Positions 1-8,218 of a stretch of 64,000 nucleotides of DNA are shown here, one piece after another; the first letter of the stretch is position 1, and every line of letters starts with the position of its first letter. The DNA is from JACVRW01 sp963850205 (lineage in GTDB: Bacteria > Actinomycetota > Thermoleophilia > Solirubrobacterales > Thermoleophilaceae), in the NCBI GenBank assembly GCA_963850205.1, contig CAWKKJ010000017.1, forward strand, positions 434,001-498,000, read 5' to 3'. The position numbers and the translations under genes are program-made. Below the pieces are notes generated by a model, which saw only the letters and a list, made by a program, of their open reading frames with translations, had not been told where the DNA came from and did no database searches.

Positions 1-838
1 CGTCGACGGCCCGCCGCAGGCGGCCCACCTCGTTGCGCTGGTCGCGGGCGCGGTGGAACCCGGCCAGCGCGATGTCCACGGCCGAGCGTGTCCCCGCCGC
101 CACCCTCCCGTCGAGCGCAGCAAGCCGCCTGGCCTCCTCGGCCGCGAAGCGCTGCGGGTAGACGCCGTTGACGACGACGGTGTCGATCTCCATCCCCATG
201 TCCTCGCGCAGGCGCCCGCCGAGCTCGATCGTCTCGTTCACCGGCATCTCCTCGGGCAGCGCCACGGCCACCACGCCGGTCAGCTCCGGATCGGCGATGA
301 AGCGGTGGATGTGGTCGGCCTGGCGGGCGATCGGGCCCACCCGGGCGATCGAGGCGTAGGTTCGAGGCGCGCGCAGCAGCGCGACGCCGTGGCCGGTCGC
401 CGGGGCGTCGACGATCGCGAGGTCGTAGCTCGCCTTTCCGCCCACGCGCCGCTCCAGCTGGGCCAGGTCCCAGACCCGGCCGATCGTCACGAGCTCGTCG
501 ACGCCGGGGGCGGCGGCGGTGAGGTACTGGAAGATCCGGCTGCCGGAGAGAAGGCCGGCGAGCGTGGACGAACGCAGCTGGTAGCGCAGCCACTCCTCCT
601 TCGCGCGCGCGGGATCGATGGACAGCCCGTGCAGCCGGGGGGCCAGCTCGATCTCGTTGTGGCCGGCGGCGCCGTGGCCGAACAGCGTGGCCAGCCGTTC
701 CCGCTCCGACACCTCGGCCACCACGGTGCGCTTGCCCAGCCGGGCGGCGAGCAGGCCGAGCGCCGCGGCCACGGTCGTCTTGCCCACGCCGCCCTTGCCG
801 GTCACCACGATCAGGCGCTTGTCGAGGAGCTGCGTCAC
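1..838 (-). CDS. ArsA/GET3-like P-loop ATPase (partial, cut by left edge)
   Basis: Reading leftward from a GTG at 838, the product opens VTQLLDKRLIVVTGKGGVGKTT. This is a deviant Walker A box (KGGVGKTT) within the first 20 residues, followed by an ArsA-like region with IVDAPATGHG as the Walker B/switch stretch. ArsA-family ATPases are homodimeric P-loop enzymes that drive anion efflux or protein targeting. Actinobacteria usually carry stand-alone copies with no arsenite pump, and no pump gene is visible here. About 279 codons are in the window and the C-terminus is missing. It is divergent from parA. A TACCCT box about 11 nt before the GTG could be its -10. Family confidence is good; the role is unknown. 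Confidence 0.8.
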   Translation of the reverse strand, partial: MTQLLDKRLIVVTGKGGVGKTTVAAALGLLAARLGKRTVVAEVSERERLATLFGHGAAGHNEIELAPRLHGLSIDPARAKEEWLRYQLRSSTLAGLLSGSRIFQYLTAAAPGVDELVTIGRVWDLAQLERRVGGKASYDLAIVDAPATGHGVALLRAPRTYASIARVGPIARQADHIHRFIADPELTGVVAVALPEEMPVNETIELGGRLREDMGMEIDTVVVNGVYPQRFAAEEARRLAALDGRVAAGTRSAVDIALAGFHRARDQRNEVGRLRRAVD

Positions 839-943
839 GTCTCTCGGGAAGGGTACGGTGGGGCGCCTGCCCCCGGACGGTGAAGGAATCCGCTCAGCGC
901 CTGCGAATACGCCCCCTGTAATGGGACTACACCGGAGGCACCC

Positions 944-1729
944 GTGACGCCCGCGACGGCGAAGACGCCCAAGGCCAAGGTCATCGCGTTCACCAACCAG
1001 AAGGGCGGCGTGGCCAAGACCACGACGACCCTCAACCTGGCCGCCGCGTTCGCCGAGCGGGATCACCGCGTCCTGTGCGTGGACCTCGACCCCCAGGCGA
1101 ACCTCACCATGAGCCAGGGGATCGACCCCGACTCGCTGGAGGCCTCGATGTACGACGTGCTCGTGCACGGCCTCTCGATGCGCGAGGTGATCCGCAAGCG
1201 CGAAGTGGACGTGGCCTGCGCCTCGATCGACCTGGCCGGGGCCGAGATCGCAATGTCCATGATGATCGGCCGTGAGCGTGCCCTGAAGAAGGCGTTCGTG
1301 CCGATCCTCGACGACTACGACTACATCTTCATCGACACGCCGCCGAGCCTCGGGCTGCTCACGATCAACGCGCTCACGGCCTCCCAGAAGGTGATCGTCC
1401 CCGTGCAGTGCGAGTATCTCTCCATGCGCGGGCTGATCCAGCTCCAGAACACGCTCTCGATGGTGCGTGAGGAGCTCAACCCGGACATCGAGATCGAGGG
1501 CATCCTGCCGACACTCGTGGACAATCGCACGGTGCACGCCAAGGAAGCCGTGGAGATCCTGGAGGAGAACTTCGGCGACCGGGTGTTTGCCTCCCGTATC
1601 AACAAGACGGTGCGCTTCGCCGAGGCGCCTGTGAAGGGCATGTCGGTGCTGAAGTACGACCCGGACGGCAAGGCGGCCTACGCCTACCGTCAGCTAGCTG
1701 AGGAGGTCCTGGGCAATGGCAAGCGGTAA
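944..1729 (+). CDS. parA: ParA/Soj-family chromosome-partitioning ATPase
   Basis: A 261-residue ParA ATPase. The deviant Walker A is NQKGGVAKTTTT near residue 20, switch I/A' is DLDPQANLT, and Walker B is YDYIFIDTPPSLG. ParA proteins bind DNA non-specifically as ATP dimers and drive segregation or positioning of a cargo recognised by a ParB-like partner. No parB or parS lies beside it. The GTG start follows a GGAGG ribosome site about 8 nt upstream. Its end overlaps the ftsZ start by 14 bp, so the two are probably translationally coupled. That suggests a role in placing the division apparatus rather than, or as well as, replicon partitioning; this role is inferred from context. Confidence 0.92.
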   Translation: MTPATAKTPKAKVIAFTNQKGGVAKTTTTLNLAAAFAERDHRVLCVDLDPQANLTMSQGIDPDSLEASMYDVLVHGLSMREVIRKREVDVACASIDLAGAEIAMSMMIGRERALKKAFVPILDDYDYIFIDTPPSLGLLTINALTASQKVIVPVQCEYLSMRGLIQLQNTLSMVREELNPDIEIEGILPTLVDNRTVHAKEAVEILEENFGDRVFASRINKTVRFAEAPVKGMSVLKYDPDGKAAYAYRQLAEEVLGNGKR

Positions 1730-3164
1730 GCGGGCGAGCATGCGGGAGGGGCCCCTGGCGGATCTCTTCCGCAAGACCGAGGACGAGGGCCGCCCGCAGC
1801 CGCGCTCGGACGACAAGCCGCCCGAGGAGAAGCCTGCGCCCGAGACGCGCGCGCCCGCACCTCAGCCTCCGCAGGGCCTCGAGCGCCGTGCCACCCAGGC
1901 CGCGCGCCGGGCCGAGGAGCGCGAGGAGCGCCGCCGTGAGCGCGAGGAGCGCTGGAGCCGCTACGAGGGCGTGCCCACCCCGGAGGAGCGCCTGCGCTCG
2001 GTCTTCTCGACCGACATTCCGGAGAACATCCTCGACCCCGCGCCGCCTCGGGCCCGCGACACCCGGCCCGACTACGGCACCCCGCCGATGTCCGGGCGTG
2101 TCAGCGAGCCGGTGCTCCGCGTCGTCGGCGTGGGCGGGGCCGGCGTCAACGCCGTCAACCGCATGGTCGAGGCCGAGGTGGAGGGCGTCGAGTTCCTCGC
2201 GGTCAACACCGACATGCAGTCCCTCGAGCAGTCCGCGGCCGAGAGCCGGCTGCACATCGGCGGCGACATCACTCGTGGGCTCGGCTCGGGCTCCAACCCG
2301 GAGCTGGGCCGCGCGGCGGCCCACGAGGACTACGACAAGCTCAAGGCGGCCCTGAAGGGCAGCGACATGGTGTTCATCACCGCGGGCGCGGGCGGAGGCA
2401 CCGGCACCGGCGCCGCGCCGGTCGTGGCCCGGATCGCGGGCGAGCTGGGCGCGCTCACGGTGGGGATCGTCACCAAGCCGTTCGCCTTCGAGGGCGCCCG
2501 GCGCGGCGAGCAGGCCGACCGCGGGGTCGAGGACCTCGCGCACGAGGTCGACACGCTCATCGTGATCCCGAACTCGCGCTTGCTGGCCGTGCTGGACAAG
2601 TCGACCTCGATGGTCGAGGCCTTCCATGTGGCCGACGACGTGCTGCGCCAGGGGGTCCAGGGCGTGTCGGACCTGATCACGCTCCCCGGCCTGATCAACC
2701 TCGACTTCGCCGACGTGCGGACGATCATGGCGGAGGCCGGCCAGGCTCTGCTCGGCATCGGGATGGGCACCGGCGACCGCCGGGCCATGGACGCCGTGGA
2801 GCACGCCATCGAGTCGCCGCTGCTGGAGACCTCGCTGGAGGGCGCCCGCTCGATCCTGCTGTCGATCACCGGCGGCCGGGACATCTCCCTGTGGGAGGTC
2901 AACGAGGCGGCCAAGGCGGTGGCCGAGGCCGCCCACCCCGATGCGAACATCATCTTCGGAGCGATGGTCGACGAGAAGGTGGAGGACCAGGTCTGGGTGA
3001 CCGTGGTGGCCACCGGCTACGGCGACCGGCCGCAGTACCGGGCGAAGCCGCGCGAGGAGGGCCAGTCGCGCATCCCTGCGGACGCCGAGCCGCGGGTGCG
3101 GCGGGGCGCCCGAGCGCTCGCGGGCGCTGTCCGACGTCGACGGCCGGAGTCGTCCCGCCGGTAG
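1716..3164 (+). CDS. ftsZ: Cell-division GTPase FtsZ with long N-terminal extension
   Basis: FtsZ, the tubulin-like GTPase that forms the division ring. The GTPase core starts around residue 128 (VVGVGGAGVNAVNRM) and carries the tubulin signature GAGGGTGTGAAPVVA and the T7 loop GLINLDFADV needed for GTP hydrolysis, so polymerisation chemistry looks intact. The first ~125 residues are an extra charged, probably disordered region containing SMREGPLADLFRKTED, much longer than the usual 10-20 residues. The gene sits with parA, not in a dcw cluster. The annotated C-terminus is basic and lacks the usual FtsA/SepF-binding peptide. A plausible acidic tail can be read in the other two frames up to a TGA at 3172, so the end may be frameshifted. 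Confidence 0.93.
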   Translation: MASGKRASMREGPLADLFRKTEDEGRPQPRSDDKPPEEKPAPETRAPAPQPPQGLERRATQAARRAEEREERRREREERWSRYEGVPTPEERLRSVFSTDIPENILDPAPPRARDTRPDYGTPPMSGRVSEPVLRVVGVGGAGVNAVNRMVEAEVEGVEFLAVNTDMQSLEQSAAESRLHIGGDITRGLGSGSNPELGRAAAHEDYDKLKAALKGSDMVFITAGAGGGTGTGAAPVVARIAGELGALTVGIVTKPFAFEGARRGEQADRGVEDLAHEVDTLIVIPNSRLLAVLDKSTSMVEAFHVADDVLRQGVQGVSDLITLPGLINLDFADVRTIMAEAGQALLGIGMGTGDRRAMDAVEHAIESPLLETSLEGARSILLSITGGRDISLWEVNEAAKAVAEAAHPDANIIFGAMVDEKVEDQVWVTVVATGYGDRPQYRAKPREEGQSRIPADAEPRVRRGARALAGAVRRRRPESSRR

Positions 3165-3276
3165 ATGACTGATTCCGCGACCCCGCGCACGCGGATGACG
3201 CACGGATACCTTCGCCGGATCGGGGTCATCGGGCTCGCCGACGTCGACGGTGCCCCGGAGTTCGTGCCCCGCGCGC

Positions 3277-3288
3277 TAGCCTCGCCCC
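3277..3288 (+). promoter_or_regulatory. Leaderless promoter -10 box of ggt
   Basis: TAGCCT at 3277-3282 is followed by exactly 6 nt and then the ATG at 3289, the spacing of leaderless actinobacterial transcripts. The 124 bp between ftsZ and this start contain no other convincing gene. Confidence 0.5.
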
Positions 3289-4821
3289 ATGCGAGGGGTG
3301 GTGGCAGCCGGCCATCCGGTCACGGCCGAGGCCGGGGCCGAGATCCTGCGGGCGGGAGGGAACGCGGTCGACGCCGCGGCGGCCTGCGTGCTGATGTCGT
3401 TCGTCGCCGAGTCGCCCCTCACGGGCCCGGGCGCCGGCGGGTTCATGCTCGTGCACGTGCCCGGGCACGAGGCCGGCGAGGACCATCTGCTCGACTTCTT
3501 CGTGGCGGCTCCGGGCCTGGGCCTCGACTCGCCCCAGCCCGTCGCGCTCACGCCGATCGACGTCCAGTTCGCCGAGGAGGCGATCCAGCGCTTCAACGTC
3601 GGCCCCTCCTCGTGCGGCGCGTACGGGACCACGCGCGGGCTGGCCGAGGCGCTCGAGCGCTTCGGCAGCCTCCGGCTGGCGGACCTCACCGCCGCTCCGG
3701 CCCGCGCCGCCCGCGACGGGGTCGAGGTGGTGCCGATGCAGGCGTTTCTCTTTCGCGTGCTGGAGCCCATCCTCCGCAGCACGCCCGAGGCCGCGGCGAT
3801 CTACGCTCCCGGCGAGCGGCTGCTGGCCGAGGGCGACACGATCCTGTTGCCCGAGCTCGGCGACCTCCTGGAGCGCCTGGGCAACGAGGGCCCGGGCTTT
3901 CTCTACAGCGGCGACGTGGCCGGCTCGGTGTGCGACTGGGTGCTCGAGCGCGGCGGGCTGCTCACCACCGCGGACCTCGCCTCCTACGAGGTGACCGAGC
4001 GTTCCCCCGCCCAGGTCGGCTACCGGGGCCGTGAGGTCCTCACCAACCCGCCCCCGTCGTCGGGTGGGATCCTGATCGCCGACGCCCTCGCCATCCTCGA
4101 GCGCCTGGACCGGCCGCACGACGCCTTCCTGGTGGCGGAGGTGATCGCCTCCACCAACCGGGCCCGGGACGAGGAGTTCCTGGAGGGCCTGGCCACCGAG
4201 GGCTACCTGGAGCGCTTCCTGGCCAAGGAGGCGCTGGACTCGGTGGCCACTGAAGTCCGGTCGCGAATGGGAAACACGACCCACATCTCCGTGATGGACG
4301 CCGACGGCGCCTGCGCCTCGGTCACCTGCTCCAACGGATCCTGCTCGGGGGTCGTCGTGCCGGGCACGGGAATGCACCTGAACAACATGCTGGGCGAGCA
4401 GGACCTCAACCCGCTGGGCTACCACCGCCACGAGCCGGGCATTCGGGTGCCGAGCATGATGGCCCCGACCGTGGTGCTGCGCGACGGACGCCCCGAGGTG
4501 GCGCTCGGGTCCGCCGGCTCCAACCGCATCCGCTCGGCGATCGTGCAGACCATTCTCGAAGTGGTGGATCACGGGCTGCCCGCGCAGGAGGCGGTGTCGG
4601 CCGGCCGGCTCCACGTGGAGGGACGCGAGGTGGACGCCGAGCCGGGGGTCGACCACGCGGCTCTCGATCAGCTGGAGGCCGGCGGCTGGACGGTGCGCCG
4701 CTGGGACGAGCGCAACCTGTTCTTCGGCGGCGTTCAGGCGGTGGCCCGCAACCCGGACACCGGCGCCCTCACCGGCGGTGGTGACCCGCGCCGGGGAGGC
4801 GTGGCGACCGTGGTGGAGTAG
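3289..4821 (+). CDS. ggt: Gamma-glutamyltransferase family protein
   Basis: A 510-residue Ntn-hydrolase of the gamma-glutamyltranspeptidase family, which cleaves or transfers gamma-glutamyl groups (glutathione and other gamma-glutamyl amides) after autocatalytic cleavage into two subunits. The cleavage site and nucleophile are visible as GNTTHISVMD, with the probable nucleophile Thr330; the glycine-rich oxyanion region ALGSAGSNRIRSA follows. The N-terminus has the usual AAGHPVTAEAGAEILRAGGNAVDAAAA start. No signal peptide is apparent, unlike the periplasmic E. coli enzyme, so a cytoplasmic role is possible. It stands alone between ftsZ and a convergent LON-domain gene. Confidence 0.9.
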   Translation: MRGVVAAGHPVTAEAGAEILRAGGNAVDAAAACVLMSFVAESPLTGPGAGGFMLVHVPGHEAGEDHLLDFFVAAPGLGLDSPQPVALTPIDVQFAEEAIQRFNVGPSSCGAYGTTRGLAEALERFGSLRLADLTAAPARAARDGVEVVPMQAFLFRVLEPILRSTPEAAAIYAPGERLLAEGDTILLPELGDLLERLGNEGPGFLYSGDVAGSVCDWVLERGGLLTTADLASYEVTERSPAQVGYRGREVLTNPPPSSGGILIADALAILERLDRPHDAFLVAEVIASTNRARDEEFLEGLATEGYLERFLAKEALDSVATEVRSRMGNTTHISVMDADGACASVTCSNGSCSGVVVPGTGMHLNNMLGEQDLNPLGYHRHEPGIRVPSMMAPTVVLRDGRPEVALGSAGSNRIRSAIVQTILEVVDHGLPAQEAVSAGRLHVEGREVDAEPGVDHAALDQLEAGGWTVRRWDERNLFFGGVQAVARNPDTGALTGGGDPRRGGVATVVE

Positions 4822-4846
4822 CGTCGCAGCGCGCTGAGCGCCCGGC

Positions 4847-5470
4847 TCAGCTCGCGCCGCGCAGGCTGCCGTTGCGGCTGGCCCGCTCCGCCGCCTTCTC
4901 GGCCAGGCGGATGCGCTCCAGCGCCTCGGCGAACAGCGAGTCGAGCTGCTCCAGCCGCCCGTTCTCCGAGCGCAGCTCGAGTAGCTGCTGCTTGGCGTCG
5001 AGGGCCACGTCCAGCGTGGCGGCCATGCCGTAGGCGTCGAGGCGGGACAGGTCCTCGGACTCGGGGCGCGAGTCGGTGACCTCCTCGAGAAGATCGGCGT
5101 AGCGCTCGCGGGCACGGTCGGCGGCCGTCTCGTCGGGCTCGCCGGCGTCGCCCAGAAGCTCCACGTCGCCCGCCGGGTAGGGGAGGTCCTCGATCTTGCG
5201 CAGCAGGCGGAAGGGCTCGGCCCCCTCCACCAGGATGTTGAGCCGCCCGTCGTCGAAGCGCTCGAGCACCCGCGAGATCCGGGCCGAGCAGCCCACCTCC
5301 TTGAGGCCGTCGTCGGCCAGCCAGAGGATCCCGAACTCGCGCTCCTCCTCCAGGCACTCGCCGATCATCGTCTTGTAGCGGTCCTCGAAGATGTGCAGCG
5401 GCACGAGCTCCTGCGGCAGCAGCACGAGACCGAGCGGAAAGAGGGGAAAGCGCTCGACGGTCTCGGCCAT
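4847..5470 (-). CDS. LON substrate-binding-domain protein
   Basis: A 207-residue protein made of the N-terminal LON (PUA-like) domain only. The start VERFPLFPLGLVLLPQELVP and the following LHIFEDRYKTM are characteristic; there is no AAA+ or protease domain. Such stand-alone proteins (YcaO-unrelated, PF02190) occur widely in bacteria and are thought to bind unfolded or specific protein substrates, but no activity is established. The C-terminal ~60 residues look helical and charged. A TAGCCT box exactly 6 nt upstream of the ATG supports this start and a leaderless transcript. Convergent with ggt. Confidence 0.85.
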   Translation of the reverse strand: MAETVERFPLFPLGLVLLPQELVPLHIFEDRYKTMIGECLEEEREFGILWLADDGLKEVGCSARISRVLERFDDGRLNILVEGAEPFRLLRKIEDLPYPAGDVELLGDAGEPDETAADRARERYADLLEEVTDSRPESEDLSRLDAYGMAATLDVALDAKQQLLELRSENGRLEQLDSLFAEALERIRLAEKAAERASRNGSLRGAS

Positions 5471-5482
5471 CCACGTAGGCTA
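5471..5482 (-). promoter_or_regulatory. Leaderless promoter -10 box of the LON-domain gene
   Basis: On the minus strand TAGCCT (5482-5477) lies 6 nt before the ATG at 5470, repeating the arrangement seen at ggt. Confidence 0.5.
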
Positions 5483-5531
5483 CCCAGGCGCCCGCGTAGG
5501 CCCCGACGGCCGCAGGCCCGTATCCACCCTG

Positions 5532-6917
5532 ATGACCGCCATCGTCTGGTTCTCACGCGACCTGCGGGTGCACGACCAGCCCGCGCTGCGCGCCGCGCTG
5601 GACGCCCACGACCGGCTGATCTGCGCGTTCTGCCTCGACGAGCGCCTGCTCCACGGGCGTCACGCCTCCGGGCCGCGCACCCAGTTCCTGCTCGAGTGCC
5701 TGGAGGAGCTGGACGCAGCGCTGAAGCAGCGCGGGGGAGGCCTGGTCGTCCGCCAGGGAGTACCCGAGCGCGAGCTTCCCTCGCTGGCCCAGGAGGTCGG
5801 CGCCGACCAGGTGCACGCCACCGCCGACGTCGGCCCCTTCGCCCGCCGCCGGCAGGACGCCGTGGCCCGGGCGCTCGACTGTGAGCTCGTGCTGCACCCC
5901 GGGGTGGCGGCGGTCGACGACCTGACCGAGGTGCGCACCAAGCAGGGCAAGCCCTACACCGTATTCAGCCCCTTCCATCGCAACTGGCTCGAGCAGCCGC
6001 GCCGCGAGTTGCTCGGAGCCCCGCGCACGCTGCCGCCGCTGCCGTCGGCCGTGGGGAAGGGCGGCATCCCGTCGCTTTCGTCGCTCGGGCTCGAGCAGGA
6101 GGTGGAGGACCCCCTGCCCGGCGGCGAGCGGGCCGGCCGCGAGCGCCTGAGCCGCTTCGTCAGCGACGGCGTGGGCGAGTACACCGACAACCACGATGCG
6201 CTGGGCCGCGACAAGACCTCGCGGCTCTCGCCCTACCTGCACTTCGGCTGCCTCTCGCCTCGCGAGCTGGAGGAGCGCCTGCCGGCGGGCAAGGGTCCCG
6301 ACGCCTTCCGGCGCCAGCTCTGCTGGCGCGACTTCTACATGCACGTGCTGCTCCACTTCCCCCGGAACGCCCGCTCGGAGTTCCAGGAGCGCTACCGGGG
6401 CAGCATCAGCTGGAGCTACGCCGAGAAGGCCTTCGACGCCTGGTGCCAGGGCCGCACCGGGTACCCGCTGGTGGACGCGGGCATGCGCCAGCTGCTGCGT
6501 GAGGGCTGGATGCACAACCGGGCCCGTCTGGTGGTCGGCTCCTTCCTGACCAAGGACCTGGGGATCGATTGGCGCTGGGGCGAGCGCTGGTTCATGCGCC
6601 TGCTGATCGACGGCGACGAGGCCAACAACAACGGCAACTGGCAGTGGATCGCCTCGGTGGGGGTGGACCCGCAGCCGTTCTTCCGCCGCATCTACAACCC
6701 GGCGCGGCACATGGAGCGCTACGACCCGCGCGGCGACTACGTGCGCCGCTACGTGCCGGAGCTGAGCGAGGTGCCCGACGCCTATCTCGCGGAGCCCTGG
6801 ACGATGCCGGAGGACACCCAGGAGGACTGCGGCTGCGTTATCGGTGAGGACTACCCCGAGCCGATCGTCGACCACAAGGAGGCCCGCAAGGAGGCCTTCG
6901 CGCGCTACGGGGGCTGA
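5532..6917 (+). CDS. phr: Deoxyribodipyrimidine photolyase (class I CPD photolyase/cryptochrome family)
   Basis: A 461-residue DNA photolyase that uses blue light and FADH- to split UV-induced pyrimidine dimers. The N-terminal alpha/beta antenna-binding domain starts IVWFSRDLRVHDQPAL. The C-terminal helical FAD domain contains TSRLSPYLHFGCLSP, WMHNRARLVVGSFLTKDL and DGDEANNNGNWQWIAS, the motifs lining the FAD and the lesion pocket; the tryptophan-rich electron-transfer region is present. The ATG at 5532 was chosen because the family start MxxIVWFRRDLR follows at once. Standard length. It is a single gene divergent from the LON-domain gene. Confidence 0.93.
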   Translation: MTAIVWFSRDLRVHDQPALRAALDAHDRLICAFCLDERLLHGRHASGPRTQFLLECLEELDAALKQRGGGLVVRQGVPERELPSLAQEVGADQVHATADVGPFARRRQDAVARALDCELVLHPGVAAVDDLTEVRTKQGKPYTVFSPFHRNWLEQPRRELLGAPRTLPPLPSAVGKGGIPSLSSLGLEQEVEDPLPGGERAGRERLSRFVSDGVGEYTDNHDALGRDKTSRLSPYLHFGCLSPRELEERLPAGKGPDAFRRQLCWRDFYMHVLLHFPRNARSEFQERYRGSISWSYAEKAFDAWCQGRTGYPLVDAGMRQLLREGWMHNRARLVVGSFLTKDLGIDWRWGERWFMRLLIDGDEANNNGNWQWIASVGVDPQPFFRRIYNPARHMERYDPRGDYVRRYVPELSEVPDAYLAEPWTMPEDTQEDCGCVIGEDYPEPIVDHKEARKEAFARYGG

Positions 6918-6949
6918 GCCTCCGGCGCGGCCCGCCGGCGGCGCCCCGC

Positions 6950-6961
6950 TACGGTCGCAGC
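6950..6961 (+). promoter_or_regulatory. Leaderless promoter -10 box
   Basis: TACGGT at 6950-6955 is followed by 6 nt and the ATG at 6962. Confidence 0.45.
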
Positions 6962-8218
6962 ATGGCCACCGAGGCCCCGCCCGCAGCAGAGCCGGCCGCA
7001 GCCGCCGGTCCCGCCCACGTGGCCGTGGTCTCGTTCCTGGCCGCCCGCGCCGCGCCCAGCGGGGGCTTCTGGATCGCCCTTGCCGGCGGCGTGGCGCTGG
7101 CCCGCGTGGCCCGCGGCGCCGGCGCCCGCCTTGGCTTCGGCACCAGCATCGCCGCGATGCTGGAGACGGTGGCCATCATCGGCCCGGCCCGCTTCGGCGT
7201 GCCGCTCACCCAGGCCACCACCGCCCCGCTGCTGGGGCGCCTCGAGGCCCGCGCCGTCGCGCCCGTGGTGCAGATCCTGGCCTGTGCGGCCATCCGGCTG
7301 CTCCACAACACGGCCACCACGGCCTTCTTCATCTGGATCGTCACCGGCGGCCTCGACGCCTACGCGGGGACCTACGACTCGCTCGCCGGCCGGGTCGGTG
7401 TCGACCTCAGCACCACCGGCGTGCTCGTGATCACCGCGGCCGGCCTGCTGGTGTGGGGCCTCTTCGCCTCGGTGGTGCAGGTGGTCGTGTACCGCCGCGG
7501 GCTGCGCGACTGGGAGCGGATCGCCGCCGCCGAGGCGCCCACCGCCGCGGCGCAGGCGCCCGAGAACGGCGCGGCGCCCGCCGGAGGCCGGCGGCGCCGG
7601 TTCGACCCGCGCGCGGTCTCGCTCGCCGCCGCGATCGCGTTCGCGCTGCTGCTCGTGAGCACCGCCTGGGCCCTGCTCGCCGCGGTGGCGGTCTGGCTGG
7701 CCCTGGCCTGGGCCTTCGCCCGCGGCGACCGCGAGCCGCTGGCCACCGGCCTCGCCTTCACCGCGATCCTGGCCGGCGGCGCGCTGCTGTTCACGCTGGG
7801 CGGCGGGCTCGGCCTGGACATGGCGCTGCGCCGCGCCGCCCGGGCAGCGCTGCTGGTGCTGGTGGCCACCTGGCTGCGAGCCGCCGCCGGGGCCGACGGC
7901 CTGCGCGAGGTCTCCCGGCGCGCGCTGGGCCGCCTGCGGCGCGTGCCGGCCATGGTCGAGGCCGCCGACGTGCTCGACGGCATCGCCTCGGAGGGCCGGC
8001 TCGTGGCCGCCGGGCGCGCGCTGGCCGCCAGGCTGGGCGCGGTGAGAATGCGCCCGCTGCCCCTGCTCGACGCCGGGCTCCAGTGGGTGGTGAGCGAGGC
8101 GGAGGCGGTGCGGCCGGCGCCGGTCCGGCGAGCGGCGGCCGGGCTCGCCGCGGGGCCTCTCGACCTCGCGCTCGTCGTGCTGGCGGCCGTGCCGGCCTTG
8201 GCGCTGGCCGGTGCCTAG
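6962..8218 (+). CDS. Polytopic membrane protein of unknown function
   Basis: I do not recognise this 418-residue protein. It has an Ala/Pro-rich N-terminus, about four hydrophobic segments in residues 30-180, a soluble Arg-rich linker (GGRRRRFDPRAV near 215), then further segments between 220 and 310. The stretch ATWLRAAAGADGLREVSRRALGRLRRVP, split here as ATWLRAAAGADGLREVS and RRALGRLRRVP, faintly recalls the coupling helices of EcfT/CbiQ transporter subunits, but no ECF ATPase is nearby, so I do not assign that function. A leaderless-type promoter supports the start. The last 4 bp overlap the end of the convergent methyltransferase gene. Confidence 0.7.
   Translation: MATEAPPAAEPAAAAGPAHVAVVSFLAARAAPSGGFWIALAGGVALARVARGAGARLGFGTSIAAMLETVAIIGPARFGVPLTQATTAPLLGRLEARAVAPVVQILACAAIRLLHNTATTAFFIWIVTGGLDAYAGTYDSLAGRVGVDLSTTGVLVITAAGLLVWGLFASVVQVVVYRRGLRDWERIAAAEAPTAAAQAPENGAAPAGGRRRRFDPRAVSLAAAIAFALLLVSTAWALLAAVAVWLALAWAFARGDREPLATGLAFTAILAGGALLFTLGGGLGLDMALRRAARAALLVLVATWLRAAAGADGLREVSRRALGRLRRVPAMVEAADVLDGIASEGRLVAAGRALAARLGAVRMRPLPLLDAGLQWVVSEAEAVRPAPVRRAAAGLAAGPLDLALVVLAAVPALALAGA

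Noticed and set aside
1599..3203. A 534-codon open frame antisense to ftsZ
   Set aside because: No domain, repetitive Arg/Gly/Leu content, and FtsZ motifs are on the opposite strand.
3165..4034. An open frame starting with ATG right after the ftsZ stop
   Set aside because: After the first ~35 codons it is only a shifted reading of the gamma-glutamyltransferase gene and becomes Arg/Gly-rich.
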